NCBI GenBank assembly: GCA_016707585.1
Contig: JADJHL010000002.1
Span: 310,001 to 374,000 of the forward strand
From: Ignavibacteriales bacterium
GTDB lineage: Bacteria > Bacteroidota > Ignavibacteria > Ignavibacteriales > Ignavibacteriaceae
Direction of reading: 5' to 3'
DNA length: 64,000 nucleotides
The notes under the pieces were generated by a model. The model saw only the letters and a list, made by a program, of their open reading frames with translations, was not told the DNA's origin and did no database searches. A program made the translations under genes and the position numbers. Of the stretch, positions 1 to 8,739 are shown one piece after another. Every line of letters begins with the position of its first letter. Positions within the stretch are counted from its first letter, which is position 1.

Positions 1-207
1 TAATCTTATCATAAACTCAGTTGCAATATGCTGACAATCTGCTGCACTTCCACCGTTACCACATAATAAAAGTTTATTACCGTCTTTGTAAGAAGCTACA
101 AGTAAATCAACAGCTTTAATTATTTCATCTGCAAGTTGATCTTTAATTTTAAGTTTAGTTTCAGAGCTTTCGTTCAGTGAATCTATTATAAATTTTTGTG
201 CGTCCAA
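1..207 (-). CDS. gmhA: Phosphoheptose isomerase GmhA, N-terminal part (runs off the window)
   Basis: The minus strand encodes the first 69 residues of a SIS-domain protein, including CGNGGSAADCQHIATEF, the phosphosugar-binding signature of sedoheptulose-7-phosphate isomerase. The family makes D-glycero-D-manno-heptose 7-phosphate for LPS core or S-layer heptose. I see no in-frame ATG. The best start is a TTG at 207 with AAGGA about 7 nt upstream. The C-terminal two thirds lie outside the window. Another SIS isomerase is possible, but the GGSAADCQH form is typical of GmhA. Confidence 0.85.
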   Translation of the reverse strand, partial: MDAQKFIIDSLNESSETKLKIKDQLADEIIKAVDLLVASYKDGNKLLLCGNGGSAADCQHIATEFMIRL

Positions 208-225
208 TTTTTTATCCTTAAAGAC

Positions 226-297
226 AATGGCACGCAGATGACGCAGATTTTTCTGATCAGCGCTGATCTGCTTAATCAGTGTCATCAGTGTGCTATT
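226..297. repeat. 72-bp intergenic repeat, copy 1
   Basis: This element begins AATGGCACGCAGATGAC and ends TGTGCTATT, so its ends are imperfect inverted repeats. Its middle carries CTGATCAGCGCTGATCTG. A second copy, also 72 bp, lies at 21284-21355. It sits between the start of gmhA and the end of the prenylglyceryl-phosphate synthase gene, and contains no gene. Confidence 0.8.
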
Positions 298-300
298 GAG

Positions 301-1059
301 TTAAACTAAAATACTTTGTTTAATATGTACAGCAGAAGCAAAATCTTTTATTAAATCCCAGTTATTTTCATCTTCAAAATAATTTCCTGTAACGATAATG
401 GATGCACCGTTTTCAACTTTTTCTCTCGCTGTTTGTGGATTTCGAATTCCACCACCAACAATAACAGGAATTGTACATTGATTAGAAACAGATTTTACCA
501 TTTCATTTGGAACAGAATTGTCAGCACCGCTTCCGGCTTCAAGATAAATTAATTTCATTCCAAGATATTCTGATGCAAGAGCAGTTGCTGCAGCAATTTC
601 AGGTTTGTTTCTAGGTATTGGCAAACTTCCGCTCATATAAATTGCTGTTGTTGTTGAACCTGATTCAATTAAAATGTACGCAGTAGCAATCGGTTCAATT
701 CCGGATTTTTTTATTGATGGCGCAGCAAGAACATGTTTGCCGATTAAATGTTCGGGATTTCTTCCGCTCACAACAGATAAGAATAAAATTGCATCTGCAA
801 AAGATGAAACCTGAGTAATACTGCCGGGAAAAATTATCGAAGGAAGATTTGTATTTACTTTTACTTTTTCGATGAATGTTTCAAAATCACCATTTACCAT
901 TAAACTGCCGCCGACTAAAAATCCATCAACGCCAGATTTTTCACAATGCTTTAAAAATCCTGCTAGTTTGTTTTCAGGAAGTTTATCAGGATCTAGCAGA
1001 ACTAAATAAGCAGCTCCCTTTTCCTTTATAGTATTTAATAGTTGGTTGTATATCTTCAT
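301..1059 (-). CDS. Geranylgeranylglyceryl/heptaprenylglyceryl phosphate synthase (PcrB/GGGPS family)
   Basis: This 252-residue TIM-barrel prenyltransferase joins a polyprenyl diphosphate to sn-glycerol-1-phosphate to form an ether bond. Visible family motifs are LVLLDPDK at the N-terminus, DGFLVGGSLM, IIFPGS, YLEAGSGA and the phosphate-binding VGGGIRNPQTAREKVENGA near the C-terminus. The length is normal for the family. Members occur in Archaea, Bacillus (PcrB) and many Bacteroidota-type bacteria; the prenyl chain length cannot be read here. It is followed by the 72-bp repeat and gmhA. Confidence 0.9.
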   Translation of the reverse strand: MKIYNQLLNTIKEKGAAYLVLLDPDKLPENKLAGFLKHCEKSGVDGFLVGGSLMVNGDFETFIEKVKVNTNLPSIIFPGSITQVSSFADAILFLSVVSGRNPEHLIGKHVLAAPSIKKSGIEPIATAYILIESGSTTTAIYMSGSLPIPRNKPEIAAATALASEYLGMKLIYLEAGSGADNSVPNEMVKSVSNQCTIPVIVGGGIRNPQTAREKVENGASIIVTGNYFEDENNWDLIKDFASAVHIKQSILV

Positions 1060-1121
1060 AAATGTTGATTTATAGCTAATTCAATATAGGAATTTAGGTT
1101 TAGAGAAAAAAGATTGACCAT

Positions 1122-1655
1122 TCAGTGATTACCAAGATTTTTTAGATAATGTATTCCAACTATTGTTTTTGCATCAGTTATTTCACCATCAGAAATCATT
1201 TTTTCAATCTCACCAATTGAAAATTCAAGAATTTCCATTCCGTGTTCACCTTCCTCACGGTTATGATTTCCTGGAATCAAACCATTTGCAGAATAGATAT
1301 GTAGAACTTCTGTACAATAACCCGGAGCAGTATAAATCTCACCAAGTTTTTTTATTTCTTTTGCTTTGTAACCTGTTTCTTCTTCAAGTTCGCGAGTTGC
1401 ACAAACTAATGGGTCTTCGCCTTTATCAAGTTTACCGGCTGGTAGCTCAATCAATGTTTTTTGCAGTGGGTATCTGAATTGTTTAACTAAAATTATTTTC
1501 CCATCATCTTTAACAGGAACAACAACTGCTCCGCCGGGATGAATTGCAATTTCTCGAACTCCTTTATTGCCGCTTTCGTATTCGATTTCATCAACCTGAT
1601 GATCAAATACTTTTCCTTTGTAACGTATTTCTGATTTGAGGAGTTTGTATTTCAT
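1122..1655 (-). CDS. Nudix hydrolase, ADP-ribose pyrophosphatase type
   Basis: This is a soluble protein of about 177 residues with a perfect Nudix box, G-x5-E-x7-REL-x-EE-x-GY, in the segment starting GKLDKGEDPLV. The upstream beta-strand GGAVVVPVKDDGKIILVKQFRYP is typical of ADP-ribose pyrophosphatases, which hydrolyse ADP-ribose to AMP and ribose 5-phosphate. I start it at 1655 (MKYKLLKSEIRYKGKVF). The longer frame from 1688 adds 11 residues, and its first codons come from the TGTCATTCC-type repeat at 1676-1746, so that start looks accidental. The exact substrate is uncertain. Confidence 0.87.
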   Translation of the reverse strand: MKYKLLKSEIRYKGKVFDHQVDEIEYESGNKGVREIAIHPGGAVVVPVKDDGKIILVKQFRYPLQKTLIELPAGKLDKGEDPLVCATRELEEETGYKAKEIKKLGEIYTAPGYCTEVLHIYSANGLIPGNHNREEGEHGMEILEFSIGEIEKMISDGEITDAKTIVGIHYLKNLGNH

Positions 1656-1675
1656 AAAACTAAGAATGACTTTCT

Positions 1676-1746
1676 TGTCATTCCGCACTTGATGCGGAAT
1701 CTAAAAATGATTTAAGGATGGATGCCGGATCAAGTCCGGCATGACA
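1676..1746. repeat. TGTCATTCC-type intergenic repeat, copy 1
   Basis: The element starts TGTCATTCCGC and ends CCGGCATGACA, so its ends are inverted. It contains two internal hairpins, CCGC-acttgat-GCGG and GCCGGA-tcaag-TCCGGC. It lies between the DUF1232 gene and the Nudix gene and overlaps the upstream in-frame ATG of the latter. Confidence 0.8.
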
Positions 1747-1756
1747 AAATGAAAAA

Positions 1757-2173
1757 TTACTTTCTATATTTATCATCATAATAAGGAATCAATTCGCTGC
1801 CAAGATATTTGATGAGCGCAGTAATAACTCCAAGATCATCAAGATATCCAATTAGCGGAGCTATGTCCGGAATCGTATCAATCGGTGAGATAAAATAAAT
1901 CAATCCCATTACAACAATCGCTTTGCGATGCCAGCTAACGTAGGAATCTTTCATGTAATTGTAGAGAGCAATTACATCTTTTGCAAAAGAAATTTTCTTT
2001 CCTACACGTTGAACTTTACTCCATAAGTTTTCTTCAACGTAAGAAGTTCTTTCGCTGTAATCGTCTTCTATTTCCTTATCAGTTTTGCCGCCGATTCTAA
2101 AAGCCCCGAGATCATTTAAATTTTCAAAAAGTTCATCATCGGGAGTTACAATTTCTAAATCTTTTTCTTTCAT
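1757..2173 (-). CDS. YkvA/DUF1232 family membrane-associated protein
   Basis: This is a 138-residue protein. The C-terminal half carries the DUF1232 signature: WHRKAIVVMGLIYFISPIDT followed by IPDIAPLIGYLDDLGV. The family has one or two hydrophobic helices and no established biochemical role. The N-terminal ~70 residues are acidic and not conserved as far as I can tell. It lies 8 bp after the S9 peptidase stop on the same strand, so the two are probably co-transcribed. Confidence 0.85.
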   Translation of the reverse strand: MKEKDLEIVTPDDELFENLNDLGAFRIGGKTDKEIEDDYSERTSYVEENLWSKVQRVGKKISFAKDVIALYNYMKDSYVSWHRKAIVVMGLIYFISPIDTIPDIAPLIGYLDDLGVITALIKYLGSELIPYYDDKYRK

Positions 2174-2181
2174 TATCTCTC

Positions 2182-4209
2182 CTATTTTTGATGCGATTTA
2201 AACCAATCAAACACGGTATTCCACCACAATTTTGCATTTTGCGGTTTAGAAACAAAATGAGTTTCATCAGGAAAATACAAGAACTTACTTTCAACTCCCA
2301 ATCTTTGCAGAGTTGTAAATGCCTGAAATGCCTGTTCTTCAGATAATCTAAAATCAAATGCACTGTGTACAATTAACATTGGTGTTTTAAAATTCTTTGC
2401 GTATTGGTGCGGTGACCATTTTACATATGCTTCACGATTTTCCCATGGAGTTCCGTTTACATCCCATTCGGGAAACCAAAGTTCTTCAGTTGTTCCCCAC
2501 ATACTTTCAAGATTAAAGGTTCCGTTGTGGCAGAACAATGCATTGAATTTATCATTGTGTCCTTCAATCCAATTGATCATATATCCACCATACGATGCAC
2601 CTGAAGCAAAAGTATTTTTAGGATCTATGTATGAAAAATTCTTTAAAGCATAATCATAACTGTTCATAAGATCAGTATAAACTTTTCCGCCCCAATCACC
2701 TGATATTTCATCAGTAAATTTTTGTCCATATCCAGTTGAGCCTCGTGGATTCGGTGCAACAACAACATAGCCGGCACCTGCAAACATTTGCAGATTCCAT
2801 CTGTAATGAAAATTATCTTCCCATGCTCCCTGCGGTCCGCCGTGAATTAAAAACATCATCGGATATTTTTTATTTGGATCAAAGAATGGCGGTTTAACTA
2901 ATATTGATTGAACCTTATCACCATTTGCCCCTTCACACCAGAAAGTTTCAACAGAATTCATTTCAAGCTGAGAAAGAATTTCTTCATTTGTGAAAGTGAT
3001 TCTCTTTAAAGTGTTTATACCGTCTGTGCTTTGTGAGAATATTTCGCTTGGAAGATCGGATCTTTGTTTTAAGAAGTAAAGTGTTTTGCCATCTTTAGAA
3101 ATGTGAATTCCAGTGTTGTAATTATCTTTATGAAAAAGTTCTATCTCATCATCATTTACATTTAGTTTGTAAATCAAATTATTAATTTCAGTACCCGCGA
3201 TAAAATAAATTGTCTTTGAATCAGGCGAGTAAATAAATTCATCAACTGAATACTCAAAATCTTCGGTAAGATTTTTTGTTTCTCCAGTTTTACGATTAAA
3301 CAAAATCAAATCTTTTTTGTCGGCTTCAAATCCAGCACGCTTCATTGATGTCCATGCGAGCCAGTTCATATCCGGAGAATAAACAGGCTGGCAATCAACA
3401 CCTTTACTCGTGGAAATAAGTTTTGGAGTTTTAGGTGTTGTTAAGCTAAGAAGATAAATCTCAATATTTGTACTAGTTGCTTTTGTAAACTCAGGATTTT
3501 GCGAATAAGCAATTTCGCTTCCATCATAAGAAAAATTAAAATCGTTTGTAGAACCTAACGCAAGCGGAGGAACATCTTCTTTGCTGCCTTCATTCAAATC
3601 AACAAAATCACCGGATGCAACATCAAGTAAAAACATATGGCTGCGTTTGTGTCCTCGCCAATCATTCCAGTGGCGATACATTAACTCAGTAAAAATCTGT
3701 GCTTTAACTTTACTTTCTTCAAAAGCTTTATCTTTTTGTTCATTACAATCTTGAGTTGTGCATTCTGGATAAACAGAAGATGTAAACAATATTTTCTTGC
3801 CATCTTTAGACCATTCAAAATCCGAAGCATCAGTGTAAATGTTTGTTAACTGTTTTTCATTTGAACCATCAAGATTGCATTGCCATATTTGGCCGCCGCG
3901 TGTAAATGCAATTGATTTTCCATCTGGAGAAAACTTAGGTTCATTTTCATTCTTTTGAGAATTTTTTAAGACTCTTAAATTTTTTCCATCAGCATCAATC
4001 AAATAAATATCTGTGTTGCCTTTATTGGCCTCAAAAGTATAACTGGTTAATGTATAAGCAATAGTTTTTCCATCCGGTGAAACAGAATAACTTCCAATAC
4101 GTTTCATAGCCCAGAGATCATCAACCGTAATAGCTCTTTTTATTTGTGGAAAAATCAGACTCGTAATTATTAGTGAGAGTAGGAAATATTTATTTGCGCT
4201 TCTTAACAT
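2182..4209 (-). CDS. S9 family peptidase (prolyl oligopeptidase / acylaminoacyl-peptidase type)
   Basis: This is a 675-residue exported serine peptidase. It has a hydrophobic N-terminal segment (FLLSLIITSLIF), a WD40/TolB-like beta-propeller with repeated SPDGK-type blades (SYSVSPDGKTIAYT, PKFSPDGKSIAFT) and a C-terminal alpha/beta hydrolase domain. Catalytic elements are visible: nucleophile serine in GASYGGYM, aspartate in VHSAFDFRL and histidine in DETHF. The oxyanion-side motif HGGPQGAWEDNFHYRW is also present. I prefer the ATG at 4209, preceded by GGAG at 5 nt; a longer frame to 4332 lacks support and runs towards the divergent gene. It likely cleaves short peptides in the periplasm. Confidence 0.9.
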   Translation of the reverse strand: MLRSANKYFLLSLIITSLIFPQIKRAITVDDLWAMKRIGSYSVSPDGKTIAYTLTSYTFEANKGNTDIYLIDADGKNLRVLKNSQKNENEPKFSPDGKSIAFTRGGQIWQCNLDGSNEKQLTNIYTDASDFEWSKDGKKILFTSSVYPECTTQDCNEQKDKAFEESKVKAQIFTELMYRHWNDWRGHKRSHMFLLDVASGDFVDLNEGSKEDVPPLALGSTNDFNFSYDGSEIAYSQNPEFTKATSTNIEIYLLSLTTPKTPKLISTSKGVDCQPVYSPDMNWLAWTSMKRAGFEADKKDLILFNRKTGETKNLTEDFEYSVDEFIYSPDSKTIYFIAGTEINNLIYKLNVNDDEIELFHKDNYNTGIHISKDGKTLYFLKQRSDLPSEIFSQSTDGINTLKRITFTNEEILSQLEMNSVETFWCEGANGDKVQSILVKPPFFDPNKKYPMMFLIHGGPQGAWEDNFHYRWNLQMFAGAGYVVVAPNPRGSTGYGQKFTDEISGDWGGKVYTDLMNSYDYALKNFSYIDPKNTFASGASYGGYMINWIEGHNDKFNALFCHNGTFNLESMWGTTEELWFPEWDVNGTPWENREAYVKWSPHQYAKNFKTPMLIVHSAFDFRLSEEQAFQAFTTLQRLGVESKFLYFPDETHFVSKPQNAKLWWNTVFDWFKSHQK

Positions 4210-4348
4210 TTGTGCTCCGATGTGTTCTAATTGTAAAGCCAAAAATAAAGCAGTTGGCAGATAAAGACAAAGTAAAGATTGCTGCCGTGCTATAAATTCA
4301 ATCTTAAACTCATTATGAGTAACTTTGCTCACAATATTTTAGGATACG

Positions 4349-5062
4349 ATGAAAGAAAGCCAAAACATATTCTTACCTGGCGGATTCAAGCAATTCAGGA
4401 TTCTCAAAACAAAGTACGTTCTTAATGATAAAAAAGTCCTGGTTATAGGTTCGGGAAGTGAAAAAATTGCTGAGAAAATGATTGAATCGGGCGCAAGTTC
4501 TGCCACTATGATTATAAACGATTATGATTCTTTGATGAACGCTCGATTAAATCTTATCAAAGACAGTAAGGTTGTTGTTAAGATGATGGATTTTGACAAT
4601 ACTGATTTTGATGCCGAACAGTTTGATTTAGTATATGCTCAAGCTTCAATTTCATTATTGAACAGAAATAAAATCGTAAAAGAAATAAAACGAATTCTGA
4701 AACCTGAAGCAACTTTGTGTGTCGGTGAAATTACTGCAACAACAGACGATTACCCTCCATTTGTAAAGAATATTTTTGAAACTTCGGACATTTTAGCTTT
4801 AGTAAATGATCAATGCAGCGCTTATTACACAGAAAGAAATTTTTCCGTTTTGTACGAAGAAGATTTATCATCATCTTTACAAAGTTTTTATGAACACACT
4901 GCTCAAGAGTTAGATGATAAAATTTATAAGCTTACCGATAAAGAAAAAAGTTATTACAAAAAATTATTAAGTAAGATTAGTCACGAATCCAATGCCTACT
5001 TAAAACTTGGTGCAGATAGATATATTGGATTTAAGATGTTGATATTGAAGAAAACCAACTAG
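4349..5062 (+). CDS. Class I SAM-dependent methyltransferase
   Basis: This 237-residue protein has a Rossmann-type methyltransferase core. Motif I is KVLVIGSGSEKIAEKMIESGA, an acidic segment follows (VVKMMDFDNTDFDAEQFDLVY), and IKRILKPEATLCVGEI matches the post-motif region. No substrate-specific feature is recognisable. AGGA lies 5 nt before the ATG. It is divergent from the S9 peptidase and ends next to a TGTCATTCC-type repeat. The substrate could be a small molecule, lipid quinone or protein. Confidence 0.75.
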   Translation: MKESQNIFLPGGFKQFRILKTKYVLNDKKVLVIGSGSEKIAEKMIESGASSATMIINDYDSLMNARLNLIKDSKVVVKMMDFDNTDFDAEQFDLVYAQASISLLNRNKIVKEIKRILKPEATLCVGEITATTDDYPPFVKNIFETSDILALVNDQCSAYYTERNFSVLYEEDLSSSLQSFYEHTAQELDDKIYKLTDKEKSYYKKLLSKISHESNAYLKLGADRYIGFKMLILKKTN

Positions 5063-5065
5063 CGC

Positions 5066-5156
5066 TGTCATTCCCACAGCCATAGGCATCCCTTCGGGAG
5101 AAAGTGGGAATCCATAAAGTACAAACGTTTAGATTCCCGCCTTTGCGGGAATGACA
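5066..5156. repeat. TGTCATTCC-type intergenic repeat, copy 2
   Basis: It starts TGTCATTCCCAC and ends GCGGGAATGACA. Internal inverted segments include ATTCCCGC-cttt-GCGGGAAT and ATCCCTTCGGGAG. It fills the gap between the methyltransferase and rlmD, and shares terminal inverted repeats with the copies at 1676, 8740 and 44034. Confidence 0.85.
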
Positions 5157-5178
5157 ATAGGAAATCACAGAAAGAAAA

Positions 5179-6633
5179 ATGAATATAAAAAAAGGCGACA
5201 TAGTAGAATTTCAAATCGAGAAATATGCATTTGAGGGAAAAGGAATCGCAAAAGTTTCTAAAAACGAACTGCTCGGATTAAACGAAGAAAATGGCAACGA
5301 AAAGAATTACGTTGTGTTTGTTATTGGTTCTTATCCTGGGGACACAGTAAACGCTAGGTTATTAAAAATTAAAAACTCTTATGCCGAAGCTTTGGTTACG
5401 GAAATCCTTACTCCTTCAAGCGAAAGAGTAAAGGCAAGATGTAAATTCTTTGGTACTTGCGGCGGATGTAAGCAACAGAATCTGGATTATGATGCTCAGG
5501 CAAAATACAAACACCAGCAGGTTGAAGAAATTTTTCACAAACTTGGCGGGTTTTCAGATTTTGAAATTGAACCAATAATTCCTTCGCAAAATGTTTTTCA
5601 TTACAGAAATAAAATGGAATTTTCTTTTAGTGAAAAACGATGGTTAACAAAAGAAGAAATTTCCAAAGAAGGAATACTTGATAAAGATTTTTCACTCGGA
5701 CTTCACATTCCAAAAATTTATGATAAAGTTCTTGATGTTGATGAATGTTTTCTTCAATCTGAAGTAAGCAATAAGATTTTAAATTTTACTCGTGATTTTT
5801 TTAAGAAAAGAAACACCTCAATCTATTCAACAAAAACCCACACAGGTTATTTACGCAATCTTGTAATCAAACAAGCTTCTTTAACCGATGATTTAATGGT
5901 TAATCTTGTTACTTCTGAAGAAAATGATGAATTAGTTAATGAATATTGTGATGAGTTAAGAAAAGAAATTCCGCAAGTAACAACTGTTATTAATAATATA
6001 AATAAAAAATTTGCGGCTGTTGCGGTTGGTGATTATGAAAAAGTTATTTACGGTTCAGGTTTTATTTATGATGAGATAGGAAAGCATAAATTCCGAATAA
6101 GTGCTAACTCGTTTTTCCAGACAAATACTTTGCAGGCAGAAAAACTTTATCAAACCGCATTGGATTTTGCTGAGCTAAAAGGGAATGAAATTGTTTACGA
6201 TTTGTATTCCGGTGCAGGAACGATAACAATCTTTATTTCAGATAAGGCAAAAAAAGTTTATGCTTTTGAGGCTGTGGAATCAGCAATTGCAGATGCAAAA
6301 GTAAATGCTGATTTAAACAATATTCTAAATGTAAAATTTTTTAGTGCTGATCTTTACAAAACTTTTCTGCCGATAGTTGATAAATACAATATTCCAAAAC
6401 CTGATGTAATGATTATCGATCCACCAAGAAGCGGAATGCACCCAATAACAGTTGATGATGTAATAAAACTTTCTCCAAACAAAATTGTTTATGTTAGCTG
6501 TAATCCCACAACTCAAGTACGGGATATTAAATTGATGGTTGATGCTGGTTATAAATTAATTAAGATAAGACCTGTTGATATGTTTCCGCATACTTTTCAT
6601 ATTGAGAATGTTTCCTTATTGATTAAGTCTTAA
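5179..6633 (+). CDS. rlmD: 23S rRNA (uracil-5-)-methyltransferase RlmD/RumA family
   Basis: This 484-residue RNA m5U methyltransferase has a TRAM domain at residues ~5-75. An iron-sulfur cysteine set follows (C88, C94, C97 in CKFFGTCGGC, with a later Cys in DVDECF). The SAM site is YDLYSGAGTITIF, IDPPRSGMHP follows, and the catalytic cysteine loop is YVSCNPTT near the C-terminus. The family methylates U1939 (RlmD) or U747 (RlmC) of 23S rRNA, or U54 of tRNA in other lineages, using a covalent Cys-C6 adduct. Which uridine is modified here cannot be decided from sequence alone. Confidence 0.92.
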   Translation: MNIKKGDIVEFQIEKYAFEGKGIAKVSKNELLGLNEENGNEKNYVVFVIGSYPGDTVNARLLKIKNSYAEALVTEILTPSSERVKARCKFFGTCGGCKQQNLDYDAQAKYKHQQVEEIFHKLGGFSDFEIEPIIPSQNVFHYRNKMEFSFSEKRWLTKEEISKEGILDKDFSLGLHIPKIYDKVLDVDECFLQSEVSNKILNFTRDFFKKRNTSIYSTKTHTGYLRNLVIKQASLTDDLMVNLVTSEENDELVNEYCDELRKEIPQVTTVINNINKKFAAVAVGDYEKVIYGSGFIYDEIGKHKFRISANSFFQTNTLQAEKLYQTALDFAELKGNEIVYDLYSGAGTITIFISDKAKKVYAFEAVESAIADAKVNADLNNILNVKFFSADLYKTFLPIVDKYNIPKPDVMIIDPPRSGMHPITVDDVIKLSPNKIVYVSCNPTTQVRDIKLMVDAGYKLIKIRPVDMFPHTFHIENVSLLIKS

Positions 6634-6810
6634 AAATATAAAGAGTTAAGTTTTTATTACTTTCTTAAAGTAACAATGGGGTAATAATTTTTTAGGAAAT
6701 ATAGACTTAATCCAGCATGTACATAATTGATTTTTAAGTTATATGTTTGTCAAACAATAATGAAATATATTTCTATATTTATTCAAGGAAATTTGAAATA
6801 AGGTAGCTTT

Positions 6811-7368
6811 ATGGAATCATTTATAAAAGATTTTTTCTCTCTATTAAAAGATTTGCAAGGAATAATTGGAGTTTTATTTGGGTGGTGGTTTGCTAACTCC
6901 ATATCAAAGAAGGAAAGAAAACAAAAAGAGATAAATACTGAGAGTGAGAGAATAGATAGATATAGATTATCGGCAATCACTGAAAGATTAGCCGCACATC
7001 AAAAAGCATTTGAGATTTTTTATAATCTTTCACTTAATATTCATTCTGAAGACAAAACACAAAATGATTTTATAAAAGAAGCAAGGCAATTTTGGATTAC
7101 CAACTGCCTTTATCTTACTCCTAAATGTAGAGAAGTTTTTGATAATTTTATTTTTGAGTTTAGCATGTATAAAATTAATCGACAAATATGGTTTGATACT
7201 AAAGAGGAAAAAGAAAAGAAAAAGAGAAGTGCTGAACTAATAGAAAAATTCAATAATATAATGTCAGTCGGTAGAATTATTCAAGAGGAAGTTGACATTT
7301 CATATACTGAGCCTAAAAGAATTACGGAACTAAAGAAAGAGGAAAAAGAAAAACTTGAAAAACCCTGA
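6811..7368 (+). CDS. Hypothetical protein with one N-terminal membrane segment
   Basis: This 185-residue protein is not recognised. Residues ~16-31 (LQGIIGVLFGWWFANS) form one hydrophobic stretch, followed by a strongly charged, probably helical region (KKERKQKEINTESERIDRYR) and a Lys/Glu-rich tail. This suggests a membrane-anchored cytoplasmic helical protein. AAGG lies ~7 nt before the ATG. The base composition is like its surroundings. It sits alone between rlmD and a minus-strand unknown, so context gives no function. Confidence 0.6.
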   Translation: MESFIKDFFSLLKDLQGIIGVLFGWWFANSISKKERKQKEINTESERIDRYRLSAITERLAAHQKAFEIFYNLSLNIHSEDKTQNDFIKEARQFWITNCLYLTPKCREVFDNFIFEFSMYKINRQIWFDTKEEKEKKKRSAELIEKFNNIMSVGRIIQEEVDISYTEPKRITELKKEEKEKLEKP

Positions 7369-7487
7369 GATTGTTAGCAGAGTCAATTTCGCTTGCACGA
7401 TTTTATTAAAATCAAAAATTAATTTCTTCATTCTTTTGTAGGAGTGAAATTTTCTCGCATAGATCTTTTTTCATTGTTATTCAGAAG

Positions 7488-7543
7488 CAATACAAACTCA
7501 ACCTTTAAGATTTTCTCTTTCAACAGCACTCAAAATATTTTGT
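7488..7543 (-). pseudogene. Duplicated fragment of the 3' end of rsmI
   Basis: This stretch matches the 3' coding part of rsmI at about 8057-8111 over roughly 55 bp, with a few substitutions and one 1-base indel. Both contain TTAAGATTTTCTCTTTCAAC and then CAAAATATTTTG. It encodes the same reading as the RsmI C-terminus on the minus strand but is detached from any intact frame. The two copies flank the unknown gene at 7544-8026. Confidence 0.75.
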
Positions 7544-8026
7544 TTAAAATAATATTCCAATATTAACAATGAATGGTAACTTTGGAAAACTATGTTGAAC
7601 TGAAACCGAGATTGCTGATTTTTTAAATTCAAAAACAACAAGTTCAACTTCAACCATTGCTACAGGATTTATATATCCGAGAGTAGCAAGTCCTAATCCA
7701 CCTTTTAGGAAGAATTTTTGACTACCAATTTCTAATGGATAACTTAAATATCCGTTTAGGGAGATAGCTCCTTCGTTACTACCAATAGTTTTATAAAGCA
7801 GTAAACTTCCACCGAGATAAAAATATTTTGAAATTTTTTGCTCGTTAAAAAATGTTCCGGAAACACCGTCTTCACTAAAATGGTCACTGTAATGAAATCG
7901 TCCCAGCTTTAAACCCCAGATAGATTTATTGTCTGTAAATCTTGTTGTAGTTGAATCAATTTGGTTGGCATAAATAGAAGTATAAAAAAAGGTAAATACT
8001 ATTAAAAAATATTTTAATGATTTCAA
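7544..8026 (-). CDS. Hypothetical exported protein, possible small outer-membrane barrel
   Basis: This 160-residue protein has a clear signal peptide (KYFLIVFTFFYTSIYA). The rest is rich in alternating aromatic and small residues (KYFYLGGSLLLYK, FFLKGGLGLATLGY) with a terminal hydrophobic strand FIVNIGILF, as in short barrel proteins. I do not recognise a family. It lies 8 bp downstream of rsmI on the same strand and is flanked by a duplicated piece of rsmI, so it may be a recent insertion at this locus. Confidence 0.6.
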   Translation of the reverse strand: MKSLKYFLIVFTFFYTSIYANQIDSTTTRFTDNKSIWGLKLGRFHYSDHFSEDGVSGTFFNEQKISKYFYLGGSLLLYKTIGSNEGAISLNGYLSYPLEIGSQKFFLKGGLGLATLGYINPVAMVEVELVVFEFKKSAISVSVQHSFPKLPFIVNIGILF

Positions 8027-8034
8027 TTTATCCC

Positions 8035-8715
8035 CTACTCGTTTGTATTCCTTAATATCAGCACAAACTCACCCTTAAGATTTTCTCTTTCAACAGCATT
8101 CAAAATATTTTGCGCATTACCGCGATAAAATTTTTCTTTTTCTTTTGTTAACTCAAATGCAAGCACACAGGGAATGTTTGGACCGAGAAGTTTTACAATA
8201 TCTTCCAGTAAAGTTTTTAATCTGTATGGAGTATCCATTAGAACAATTGTTTCTTTTCTTTTTCTTAAATCAAGTAATTGTTTTCTTCTTATATCTTTCT
8301 TTGGTGATAGCCAGCCGTAGTAGTAAAACTTTTCAAAATCTAAAGCACTTCCAACCAAAGCTGTAAGTAAAGAACTAGCCCCGGGAACAGGAATTACATC
8401 AATCCTGTTTTGTAATGCAAGATCAACAAGCAAATGTCCAGGATCAGAAAAAAGCGGTGTTCCGCAATCTGAAATGAGAGCCGCAGTTTTTCCCTCAAGC
8501 AATTTCAGGATTAATTCATTTGCACTTTCGTTTTCATTATGTTCGTTAAGTGGAAAAAGTTCTTTTTCAATTTTATAGTGAGATAAAAATCTGCGTGCTT
8601 CTTTTAATTCTTCACAAATAATAAAATCACATTCTTTAAGAATCCTTAATGCACGTAATGTAATATCTTCATAATTTCCGATTGGTGTAGAAACGATGTA
8701 TAGTTTTGATTTCAT
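8035..8715 (-). CDS. rsmI: 16S rRNA (cytidine-2'-O)-methyltransferase RsmI
   Basis: This tetrapyrrole-methylase-fold enzyme of about 226 residues methylates the 2'-O of C1402 in 16S rRNA with SAM. Family motifs are LYIVSTPIGNYEDITLRAL at the N-terminus, SDCGTPLFSDPG, VPVPGASSLLTAL and YGWLSPKK. I start it at 8715 (MKSKLYIV). A longer frame from 8745 begins inside the TGTCATT-type repeat and is unlikely. The C-terminus is slightly short for the family (~270-290), lacking much of the extra C-terminal domain. Confidence 0.92.
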   Translation of the reverse strand: MKSKLYIVSTPIGNYEDITLRALRILKECDFIICEELKEARRFLSHYKIEKELFPLNEHNENESANELILKLLEGKTAALISDCGTPLFSDPGHLLVDLALQNRIDVIPVPGASSLLTALVGSALDFEKFYYYGWLSPKKDIRRKQLLDLRKRKETIVLMDTPYRLKTLLEDIVKLLGPNIPCVLAFELTKEKEKFYRGNAQNILNAVERENLKGEFVLILRNTNE

Positions 8716-8739
8716 ATTTTTAATTTGATTAAATACTTT

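Noticed and set aside
2182..4332. S9 peptidase starting at 4332
   Set aside because: The extra 41 residues precede the signal segment, run into the divergent gene's upstream region and lack a good ribosome site; 4209 has GGAG.
6657..6673. Hairpin TTACTTT-ctt-AAAGTAA after rlmD as a terminator
   Set aside because: The stem is AT-only and no T-run follows.
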